DNA of 10,286 nt from Deltaproteobacteria bacterium (GTDB taxonomy: Bacteria > Desulfobacterota > Syntrophia > Syntrophales > UBA2192). Shown in pieces: positions 1 through 5,931 of this stretch (its first letter is position 1; each line of letters begins with the position of its first letter). The stretch lies in the NCBI GenBank assembly GCA_026388445.1, contig JAPLJU010000175.1:1-10286 (forward strand), written 5' to 3'. The notes below the pieces were generated by a model that did no database searches, was not told the origin of the DNA, and saw only the letters and a program-made list of their open reading frames with translations. The position numbers were made by a program, and so were the translations under genes.

Positions 1-178
1 AGCTAATCAGCGGGTTTTGAACCCTGTGGTAGTGCGGTCTACCACGACGTGAACAGCCTGATGGAAGAACGTTTAACATAAACTTTCAACTTTGAGATAG
101 GAATTTAACATACAAGTGGATAGTGGTGAGAAGGACCAAAAAGACGAAACAGACCATCGTGTCCTCCGGAAAATAAAA
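1..178. other. Left-edge segment without a supportable gene
   Basis: This stretch is more AT-rich than the genes to its right. No long open frame crosses it: the three plus-strand frames meet stops at about bases 4, 18 and 50. A 7-bp inverted repeat lies at 26-32/39-45 with a 6-base loop, but no T-run follows it, so it is not an intrinsic terminator. A gene ending just inside the left edge is possible because the terminator at 175-208 also works on the plus strand. The protein cannot be identified. On the minus strand a 23-residue hydrophobic reading frame has a GGAGG site five bases ahead of its ATG, but it lies beyond the terminator of the neighbouring operon and is probably chance. Confidence 0.4.
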
Positions 179-208
179 ACCCCCGAACCGAACGGTCGGG
201 GGTTTTTT
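175..208. terminator. Bidirectional intrinsic terminator
   Basis: The stem CCCCCGA (180-186) pairs exactly with TCGGGGG (196-202). Two inner C-G pairs (188-189 with 194-195) close a GAAC loop. On the plus strand the stem is followed by six T (203-208); on the minus strand it is followed by five T (complement of 175-179). It lies 14 bases beyond the stop codon of the minus-strand GH57/glycogen-synthase gene and is its likely terminator. It could also end a plus-strand transcript entering from the left. Confidence 0.9.
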
Positions 209-215
209 CGCGCAC

Positions 216-2918
216 TCAGATCAGGGGTTTCCCGTCATTTAATCTTTCATAGAGACCGATGTACTCCGCGATCATGTTCCGAAGATCGTATCGCTCCCGG
301 ACCTCTCTCATGATCCGCTTGACCTGAACTTCCCGGATCTCCCGGGGGATCCGGTGGAAGCGTATACTCTTTTCAAGACCGAACCACAGCCCGGCCGGAT
401 CATAATCGCGAAAGAGAAAACCGTTTCCCACGTCCTGCGGCGAACCGTCGATTTTCATCCGCAGCTCCCTGATCTTGTCATGATAGCCCCCCGTGTCGCG
501 ATTCGTGGCCGTGGCCCCGAAGAGATTCCCGACCTGGTCGATCTGGCCGCAGGGCTCATAGAGCGAGGCTCCGAAGACATCGCTTGCCGCGGCAAAGCCG
601 AGCATGGCCAGGGGCTCGTCGAATCGCTGATAACAGACCCGGCCGCCCGAGGACCATGCAATCCGGCCTATGATTTCCTCGTGGGTTCGGTCACTTCCCA
701 CCCCGTCTCCCACGACGGCGATCTGGACATCGCCGTGCTCGTCTATGAATCGCCGGGTGATGTGCTCGAGGAGTTCCACGCCTTTCTGGTTCGGGTCCAG
801 CCGTGACGGCCAGAAGAAGAGGATCGCCTCTGGATCAACGTTCAACCCCGTCCTTTTCTGAAACTCCACGAGGTTCACCCTTTTGGCCTCGATTACGTTT
901 TCGTCAGGACCGTAATTCCGAATCAAATGAGGACATCGCTCCGGGTACATGATAAGCGAAGGAGCGTTGATGATGGCCGCGGCGGTTCCGTGGTAGTACT
1001 TCGCCCGGACCTCCCCCCGCACACTCGGTAAGATAATGTGACGGTCCATGAAATAACCCTCGACCACTTCCTGGAGAAAGCGTTTTCCGACAAAGTTGAT
1101 GATCGACGCATTCTTGATGGCCGTGGCCTGACTGTCGATGCACCGTTTACCCTTATCCTCCGAGAAGAAGAAATATTCCGACAGTTGATCCAGTTCGACC
1201 CCGAAGAGGGCTTCCAGGGGAATATGTCCGGTGAAGATGTTGTGGACGGTGTGAAGTACGGGGATGCCGCGGGACCTTGCGTAGGCGTTGATGATGCCCC
1301 CTGCCATCCAGTCGTGCGTGTGGAGAACGAGCTTTCCCTTGCTCTTGGCCCGGACCGTTTTGATGATGTTGTTCACGAGTTCCCGCTGAAACTCTGCAGC
1401 GTTGAGAACGGGGTTGCCGGCATAGGCGCTCGGCAGCTCCGCGAAAATGGCGGAACTGACGAGGTGAATCCTGTCCGGATCAACACGATAACGGATTTCA
1501 CGCCAGGCATCTTCGTCGATGCTGGATTCCTTCTGGAACCTTTTTTTCAGATTGAGCGTCGCCACGTGAACATCGATGCCCCTCTCGATGAGCCCCTCAC
1601 ACAGGGCGGTAACCACCTCCCCCTGGCCCCCGCTCTTTCCGGAAATGTACCTCGCCAGGACACCCATTTCCTCGGGCAGGCGGCCCGTCTCGGGGCTGAT
1701 GATGAGGACGGCCGTCCTTTCGCTCTTCTTGAGGGTCATGAACCTCCGCAGGACCATTTCCAGATAGTCCACCTTCCGCGTGAAGATATGGGTGGCCTGT
1801 TCGGTGCTCTCCTCGTAAGGGTTAGCATAGACGTGCAGGGCAGGGATGTCATCCCGGCGGTCATAGAGGTAGTAGAGGTGATCGCAGGTGGTGAGATGCC
1901 TCCAGTGCCTGAGAAGATCTCCGCCTGCGGCCTGCGCATCTCCCTCCAGTTTTTCGATGTCCCTGAATAATTCGTACTGCGTGAAATAGCCGAGCCAGCC
2001 GGAGGTGTTTCTCTCGAGATCGGTCCAGGCCGTGGCCGTGTGTCTCCTGACATCCAGGGGCGGGCACTCCCGGTTCCTGAAGCGGTCGGCGATCTCCGAG
2101 GGATTCGCGATCTCCACAGCGGGGTGCTGGGCCATGACCTCGGGAAGCCTTCTCCAGAATTCAAAGATACCTTTGTCGGCCGGGATGTGCGCCCCGATGT
2201 GCTCGAAATCGAAGCCCAGAAGCAGGACCTCTCCCCCGGAGGCGGCGATGCGATGCGCGTACGACTCGGGCGGTGAGGGATCTGCAGGGAACCGCCGCGT
2301 CACGGTCTCGCTCAGAGACCTGTCGCGCAGAAGGACGATCAAACGGTCCCCGGCACTTCGAAAAACCCGGTCGGATGTGACGGGGCTTCCTTCCGCCGTG
2401 ATCATCTCATCCCTCCTTTCGGCGAGGACGCTGAGATAACCCATGTCGGCGACCACGTCGGCAATGTCGTTGTTATAGATAAGCTCGGTGTTTCTGAAGG
2501 AGGAGGGGATCACCCCGAAGAGGGTCCTCAACTTGTCCCTGTGGAGGGACACCTGGTCGCGGAATTCCTGTTTTCTCGGGTCCGAATAGAGGCTTGCCAG
2601 GGAATGGTAATATGTCTCATCGAGGCACTCGACCTGGTTTTTCTCTGCGCCCGCATCCAGAAGCTCGCGCAGGGCGCCGATTACCTCGGGTCTGTATAGC
2701 TCTGCCTGCTCCAGGAATGTCCCTGACAGGCCGAGAGTGATCTTGAAGGAGGGATTTTTTTTGATGATCTCCGTGAACATGCCCAGGGCCGGCAGGTAAC
2801 ATAGCTCCGAGAAGCGGAGAAAGATTTCCCGGTTGACTTCATCCCACAGGAATTTTTCCCTTGCCGGATGAAGCCCGAAGGGTTGATGAAGCTGAAAATA
2901 GAAAGTCACCAGGGGCAT
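216..2918 (-). CDS. GH57 glycosidase / GT5 glycogen synthase fusion protein
   Basis: A 900-residue cytoplasmic enzyme with no signal peptide. Residues 1 to about 395 are a GH57 domain of the archaeal MJ1611 alpha-amylase type. They carry HQP (11-13), GLSGTFLEQ (63-71), FRNTELIYNN (141-150) with E145 in the nucleophile position, and GFDFEHIGAH (235-244) with D237 as the likely acid/base. The helical tail with DHLYYLYDRRDD follows at 346-357. Residues about 402-900 resemble a full-length glycogen synthase. They show KSGG (428-431, sugar-nucleotide loop), HTHDW (533-537), HTVHN (556-560), a SRLDPNQKG segment (705-713) and EPCG (788-791) with the conserved catalytic-site Glu, then TGG (809-811). 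By family, the GT half extends alpha-1,4-glucan from ADP- or UDP-glucose; the GH57 half cleaves or transfers alpha-glucan chains. The open frame extends 91 codons further upstream, but that part lies inside the neighbouring gene in another frame and is not GH57-like. The ATG at 2918 places HQP at residue 11, as usual. No clear Shine-Dalgarno precedes it, so translation may depend on the upstream gene. Hydrolase versus transferase activity cannot be told from sequence. Confidence 0.92.
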   Translation of the reverse strand: MPLVTFYFQLHQPFGLHPAREKFLWDEVNREIFLRFSELCYLPALGMFTEIIKKNPSFKITLGLSGTFLEQAELYRPEVIGALRELLDAGAEKNQVECLDETYYHSLASLYSDPRKQEFRDQVSLHRDKLRTLFGVIPSSFRNTELIYNNDIADVVADMGYLSVLAERRDEMITAEGSPVTSDRVFRSAGDRLIVLLRDRSLSETVTRRFPADPSPPESYAHRIAASGGEVLLLGFDFEHIGAHIPADKGIFEFWRRLPEVMAQHPAVEIANPSEIADRFRNRECPPLDVRRHTATAWTDLERNTSGWLGYFTQYELFRDIEKLEGDAQAAGGDLLRHWRHLTTCDHLYYLYDRRDDIPALHVYANPYEESTEQATHIFTRKVDYLEMVLRRFMTLKKSERTAVLIISPETGRLPEEMGVLARYISGKSGGQGEVVTALCEGLIERGIDVHVATLNLKKRFQKESSIDEDAWREIRYRVDPDRIHLVSSAIFAELPSAYAGNPVLNAAEFQRELVNNIIKTVRAKSKGKLVLHTHDWMAGGIINAYARSRGIPVLHTVHNIFTGHIPLEALFGVELDQLSEYFFFSEDKGKRCIDSQATAIKNASIINFVGKRFLQEVVEGYFMDRHIILPSVRGEVRAKYYHGTAAAIINAPSLIMYPERCPHLIRNYGPDENVIEAKRVNLVEFQKRTGLNVDPEAILFFWPSRLDPNQKGVELLEHITRRFIDEHGDVQIAVVGDGVGSDRTHEEIIGRIAWSSGGRVCYQRFDEPLAMLGFAAASDVFGASLYEPCGQIDQVGNLFGATATNRDTGGYHDKIRELRMKIDGSPQDVGNGFLFRDYDPAGLWFGLEKSIRFHRIPREIREVQVKRIMREVRERYDLRNMIAEYIGLYERLNDGKPLI

Positions 2919-2964
2919 AAATCGCGCTCGTGGCTTGATATGGGGTTGAAAGAAATGGCCGGCC

Positions 2965-3666
2965 TTAGGCCTTTCCCCGCTTCCGTTCCCGCAGGGCTTC
3001 CTCATCGAAGCTTCCTGCGACCATCTCTCCCTCCTCGCTAAAGAATTCCGGGTAAATTCTCCGGAACTCCTTGGCGATCCGTTCGAAGGGGACATCGGCG
3101 AAAGTGCCGTGATCACGGACATACTCCATGTGCCGGTTTCCCTTGGCGTCGTAGGGGTGGAAAAGGGAGTCCTTCCGGCCGTCGAATTCAAGGGTCTTCA
3201 CGCCGAAACGCTCGCACAACGAGAGATGGAAGGTCGGCGTCACCTTGACCCAGTGATCGTCGAGGAAGAGCTCCGTGAAGCCGTGATAGGTGAAGACATC
3301 CGTCTTCATAATCCTCCGGAGGCGTTCGGTGCTTAGGTGGTTTCGCACGTCCGCCAAACCGAGACGGCTGGGAATCCCCGCGGCCCGGGCCGCGGCGGCC
3401 AGGACGATGGCCTTGGCCACGCAGTAGCCGGACCCTTTTTTCAGGATGTTGCTCGCCTTGAAGGCTTCGGGTCTGAGGACGATGTTGTATGGGTCGTACC
3501 GGATCCCGTCGCGAACGGCATAGAAAAGCCTCACGCCTTTCTCGATATCCTCTCTCGCACCGGCCGTGTGGGTTCTGGTAAAGGAGACAATCTCGGGTGA
3601 ATCGCTGTCGATGAAAGCCGTCGGTTTCAGGTAGGTCTGAAAGTCTTCGGGCTCGGATTTCTTCAT
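2965..3666 (-). CDS. Transglutaminase-like domain protein
   Basis: A 233-residue soluble protein of the transglutaminase-like (papain-fold) superfamily, with no signal peptide or membrane segment. Catalytic Cys is C82 in GSGYCVAKA and the His is H128 in TYHGFTELFLDDHW. The position that usually holds the third-residue Asp (W-x-x-V-D-P-T) reads VTPTF here, with T143 in the Asp place. Related proteins with the same LCERFGV / EFDGR / RHMEY tail seem to share that substitution, so this is probably a subfamily trait and not damage. The substrate is unknown; the fold includes proteases, peptide N-glycanases and acyl transferases. The ATG at 3666 is preceded by GGAG at a good distance; a TTG 42 bases upstream is poorly spaced from its GAGG and less likely. 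The gene ends 46 bases before the GH57/glycogen-synthase gene and probably shares its transcript, but a link to glycogen metabolism is only suggested by position. Confidence 0.85.
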   Translation of the reverse strand: MKKSEPEDFQTYLKPTAFIDSDSPEIVSFTRTHTAGAREDIEKGVRLFYAVRDGIRYDPYNIVLRPEAFKASNILKKGSGYCVAKAIVLAAAARAAGIPSRLGLADVRNHLSTERLRRIMKTDVFTYHGFTELFLDDHWVKVTPTFHLSLCERFGVKTLEFDGRKDSLFHPYDAKGNRHMEYVRDHGTFADVPFERIAKEFRRIYPEFFSEEGEMVAGSFDEEALRERKRGKA

Positions 3667-3870
3667 TTCATTTCTCCGTGCACCGGGGAGGTTTCGAAAA
3701 AAGAGCAAAGACCTCTAATCCGCCCGGGTTTTCCCCCCGTCTGCATTGTCTTGGTTTTCAGAAAGGATCTCACGATGATGCCGAGCAGGTCGGGAAATTC
3801 ATTTACCAAGTTAGCCCAAAATGCTTATCCTTTCAAGCCCGATGTGGGTCGGTGATGGCGAAGACGGCGG

Positions 3871-3888
3871 ATCCCCGTAAACGGGGAT
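3871..3888. repeat. Perfect inverted repeat (hairpin)
   Basis: ATCCCCG (3871-3877) and CGGGGAT (3882-3888) are exact complements around a TAAA loop. A second small dyad, TCCT-GAA-AGGA, follows at once. No T-run follows on either strand, so it is not an intrinsic terminator. It could be an operator, a processing stem or part of a leader RNA. The function is unknown. Confidence 0.5.
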
Positions 3889-4056
3889 TTCCTGAAAGGA
3901 GACGGAAATTTTTAAAACGGGGTGCTCGCGTTTTTTCCCGCCGGCCAGGATCGTTGTTTTTTATGGGGAGGAATGCCTCGGAGCCCGGGCGGGGGGCAGG
4001 CAGGGGTCTTTCTAAAAAAGGTTTAAGTTTCTTTCCGGGGCAGCCGATAATAGGGA

Positions 4057-4234
4057 TGCAAACAAGGGTTAGACGGGTGCCGGGCCGACACTATGCCTGA
4101 CTGGCCGTGACCTTTCGGTAGTGGTCAGACCTGGTTCCCTTCCTAACCTGCAGATAAAACCTGCGGCGAGTCAATCTTCTCCTTTCTTCCTTCTTCGCCT
4201 CCCCCTGAGCCTCATCCCCTCAGGGGGTTTTTTT
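4057..4234 (+). ncRNA. Candidate small structured RNA with its own terminator
   Basis: A plus-strand terminator at 4201-4234 has no plus-strand protein gene in front of it. Upstream, complementary segments nest in order as in one long irregular hairpin: 4066-4072 with 4143-4149, 4075-4081 with 4133-4139 (one mismatch, one G-U), 4097-4101 with 4124-4128, and 4110-4112 with 4117-4119 around a TTTC loop. A -10-like GATAAT (4046-4051) would start a transcript near 4057, about 178 bases long; its -35 is weak. The size, the rod shape and the segment CCTGCGGCG (4160-4168) recall 6S RNA, but I could not match the full 6S pattern, notably the closing stem. It could instead be a leader or a chance fold. 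The start is approximate. Confidence 0.3.
4201..4234 (+). terminator. Intrinsic terminator, plus strand
   Basis: CCCCCTGAG (4201-4209) pairs exactly with CTCAGGGGG (4219-4227) around a 9-base loop, followed by seven T (4228-4234). The minus-strand side has no T-run, so it ends plus-strand transcripts only. It therefore does not serve the minus-strand hydrolase gene that stops at 4263, and it implies a plus-strand transcript to its left. Confidence 0.85.
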
Positions 4235-4262
4235 ATGACGTCCTTTCCGAAACGATCTTCCT

Positions 4263-5162
4263 TCAGCCCTGTTGCCGGCTCCTTTTCAGGATCAGGCGGC
4301 AGCATTCGATGATATTTTCCCTGGTGTAGAGCAGCAGTTCGTCACGGTAGTATTCCTTGAAGAGATCCCGGACAATTTCGTCGTCGGGGCGGCTGTCTTT
4401 CCTGAGACGCTCACGCATGTCCACGGCGATTTCACGTGCCCGGGCGACGACTCTCTCCACCTCCTGCCCGGCAATCGGACCCTGATGGGCAAGCCCCAGG
4501 ATCTTCGGCTTCAGCGCCGCCAGCCGATCGATGGTGGCCACATAGTCGGAAAAGCCGGTAAAAAAGATCGGGAAGAAGCCCTGGCGCGGCAGGTAGAATC
4601 CGAAGCTGTCGGAGGGCATGAGGGCGCCGATCTCGGGGATAAAGACCGCGATGCTTCCGATGGCATGCCCCCTGACGGCCAGGAAGCGCAGTGTCAGTCC
4701 CCCGAGGCCGATATCATCCCCGTCTTTCACGGTGAGGCACCCTTCCAGGCTGGGTGGCCTGTCGATGGGGGGGCGTGCGGACTTGAGGCCCACCGTCGCC
4801 ATGTATTTCGTCATGAAGGCATCCTCGGCCACAAGGGCCGCGGCGGTCTTCGGATGCTCAATAAACTCCGGTGCGCCCTCGCCGGCGATAACCCTGGCTT
4901 TTGGAAACCGCTCACGGAGGGCCGGAAGGCCGTTGATGTGGTCAGGATGAGGATGGGTAACGACCAGGTAATCCGGCTCGACCTTCAGGGATTCCATTTG
5001 CTGTATTACGGATCCCGCTGTCGCGGAAATACCCGTCTCAATCAGGGCATTGGCCCTGCCGCCCCGGGCGAGATAGAGGTTGAAATGGTAATGACCCAGG
5101 ACCCAGAAACGGTCCGCAATCTCTCTGGGGAAGGAGTTTTTTACACCGGAAACTTCTTTCAC
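4263..5162 (-). CDS. Metallo-beta-lactamase-fold hydrolase
   Basis: A 299-residue cytoplasmic hydrolase of the metallo-beta-lactamase superfamily with a complete di-metal site. With the chosen start, the THPHPDH motif gives H70, H72, D74 and H75; the further ligands are H166 (RGHAIGS), D185 (MPSDSFGF) and H226 (LAHQGP). The N-terminus (ADRFWVLGHYHFNLYL) has the usual strand pattern. The last 65 or so residues are a charged helical tail. The family hydrolyses thioesters, lactones, phosphodiesters and similar bonds; the substrate here is not evident. The start is uncertain: a GTG at 5162 is preceded by TTGGAGG with a 5-base spacer and is preferred. A GTG at 5195 (11 residues longer) abuts its GGGAG with no spacer, and a TTG at 5174 is also possible. 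The gene follows the ABM-fold gene by 55 bases and probably shares its promoter at 5627-5656. Confidence 0.88.
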   Translation of the reverse strand: MKEVSGVKNSFPREIADRFWVLGHYHFNLYLARGGRANALIETGISATAGSVIQQMESLKVEPDYLVVTHPHPDHINGLPALRERFPKARVIAGEGAPEFIEHPKTAAALVAEDAFMTKYMATVGLKSARPPIDRPPSLEGCLTVKDGDDIGLGGLTLRFLAVRGHAIGSIAVFIPEIGALMPSDSFGFYLPRQGFFPIFFTGFSDYVATIDRLAALKPKILGLAHQGPIAGQEVERVVARAREIAVDMRERLRKDSRPDDEIVRDLFKEYYRDELLLYTRENIIECCRLILKRSRQQG

Positions 5163-5217
5163 CGCGACCTCCAACTTGTGTTTCCTCGATATCACCTCCC
5201 AATGGTTCCGGCGTCTC

Positions 5218-5553
5218 TCAGCCGCCTTCCCATCTCCCGTATCCCGTGAGTGTCACAGGCCGTTTTTCGGGGTAGTGGTAGACCTCGTAGGCCGTCTTTG
5301 TGCCCAGGAGCGCGTCGATCTCCTTTTGGATCTTTTTCCTGTCCTTGTTGGTCAGCCAGGCTTTCCAACCCTTGAGGTTCTGCCAGGTGCTGATGACAAG
5401 GTATTCCACGGGGTTTTTGACGTTACGCATCGTCTCCCCTGAAATATAGCCGGTTTCCTTCGAGGCGATGACACGGAGCTGGGTAATGAGGTTCAGCAGT
5501 TCTTTTTCCTTCTCCCTGGGCACCTTTCTCTTGATCAGGACTTTGACGGCCAT
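5218..5553 (-). CDS. Antibiotic biosynthesis monooxygenase (ABM) fold protein
   Basis: A 111-residue protein matching the ABM ferredoxin-like dimeric fold. It starts with a strand (VKVLIKRKV), then a helix (KEKELLNLITQLRVIA), the turn GYISGETMRN, and the strand YLVISTWQNLKGWKAWL with the typical W-x-[NS]-x-x-x-W-x-x-W pattern. Members include heme-degrading and quinone-forming monooxygenases as well as many small stress or detoxification proteins; the substrate cannot be assigned. Two ATGs lie six bases apart. The second (5553) is seven bases from AAGGAG, while the first (5559) is only one base away, so 5553 is chosen. It is the first gene of a two-gene operon with the metallo-beta-lactamase-fold hydrolase, which suggests that both act on one small molecule. 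Confidence 0.8.
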   Translation of the reverse strand: MAVKVLIKRKVPREKEKELLNLITQLRVIASKETGYISGETMRNVKNPVEYLVISTWQNLKGWKAWLTNKDRKKIQKEIDALLGTKTAYEVYHYPEKRPVTLTGYGRWEGG

Positions 5554-5626
5554 TCGCATGCTCCTTTCCGGGATCGATTGCTTTTTTCCTGGGATCTCCG
5601 ATAGACTGCCCGCATACTTTTTTCTT

Positions 5627-5656
5627 ATCATACGCAAAGGAGCACCGGGGTTTCAA
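5627..5656 (-). promoter_or_regulatory. Sigma70-like promoter of the ABM/hydrolase operon
   Basis: Read on the minus strand, TTGAAA (5651-5656, five of six to consensus) and TATGAT (5627-5632, five of six) are separated by 18 bases. Transcription would start near 5620 and leave a leader of about 65 bases before the ATG at 5553. It is the best promoter match in the window. Confidence 0.6.
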
Positions 5657-5692
5657 GGAAAAAGGTAAGGTCTCGGACGGACGCATCGAGGT

Positions 5693-5720
5693 GGAAATCC
5701 TTTCGATAGGAAATCCTTTC
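5693..5720. repeat. Two exact 12-base direct repeats, probable regulator site
   Basis: GGAAATCCTTTC occurs at 5693-5704 and again at 5709-5720, identical in all twelve bases and 16 bases apart. On the minus strand each unit reads GAAAGGATTTCC and contains a small dyad (GAAA-GGA-TTTC). They lie 37 bases or more upstream of the -35 of the minus-strand promoter, a plausible place for an activator. They are also in the intergenic space shared with the divergent exporter operon. The binding protein is not known. Confidence 0.5.
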
Positions 5721-5851
5721 TGTTCTCTTTCATAAAATAAGCAAAACAGCCGCTCATCAACCGGAGAAACCTTCGGGACGGCTATCATCCCGGGTCCCGT
5801 TATCCATTTTAAAACATTTGACACCGCCGGTAACTCTTTTCAAATTAGAAC

Positions 5852-5878
5852 TTGATTCGGAATGAAATTCCTCATAAT
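5852..5878 (+). promoter_or_regulatory. Candidate promoter of the exporter operon
   Basis: CATAAT (5873-5878, five of six to the -10 consensus) is preceded by TTGATT (5852-5857, four of six) with a short 15-base spacer, giving a leader of about 47 bases. A second candidate just upstream has a perfect TTGACA (5818-5823) but a poor -10 (TCAAAT, 5840-5845). Either could serve the adaptor gene at 5932. Confidence 0.4.
5859..5871. promoter_or_regulatory. Palindrome within the promoter spacer, possible operator
   Basis: GGAAT (5859-5863) and ATTCC (5867-5871) are exact inverted copies around GAA. The 13-base element lies between the proposed -35 and -10 of the exporter operon, where a bound repressor would block polymerase. 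No regulator gene is adjacent in the window. Five-base arms can arise by chance. Confidence 0.35.
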
Positions 5879-5931
5879 AAAGAAGACCTTGTCCGATCCG
5901 AAGATACCGAAAAGGAAGAGGATGTCCGTCC

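Larger units (their letters stand above)
3667..4262. other. Long gap between genes, no convincing protein gene
   Basis: About 600 bases separate two minus-strand operons. A 140-codon plus-strand open frame (3678-4100) has Arg/Gly/Pro-rich low-complexity content and no recognisable domain, so it is not called. What can be seen is a hairpin at 3871-3888, a possible structured RNA at about 4057-4234, a 22-base pyrimidine-only run at 4175-4196, and a plus-strand terminator at 4201-4234. No good minus-strand promoter for the transglutaminase-like gene was recognised here, although one is expected. Confidence 0.6.

Noticed and set aside
1038..1970. Plus-strand open frame of 310 codons opposite the GH57/synthase gene
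   Set aside because: It is antisense to a protein with clear catalytic motifs, and its own translation shows no domain. Long antisense frames are common in GC-rich genes.
2919..3191. 91-codon N-terminal extension of the GH57/synthase frame
   Set aside because: It overlaps the transglutaminase-like gene in another frame, is Ser/Arg/Pro-rich and lies ahead of the normal GH57 start.
3678..4100. Plus-strand open frame of 140 codons in the long gap
   Set aside because: It has low-complexity Arg/Gly/Pro content, no domain and no good ribosome site.
4088..4177. Short minus-strand frame beginning at a TTG behind AAAGGAG in the purine-rich run
   Set aside because: It encodes only about 27 residues with no recognisable similarity. 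The purine run is simply the complement of the pyrimidine tract ahead of the terminator.
4272..5249. Plus-strand open frame of 325 codons opposite the metallo-beta-lactamase-fold gene
   Set aside because: The minus strand carries the full metal-binding motif set. The plus frame has no recognisable domain and spans the gap between two real genes.
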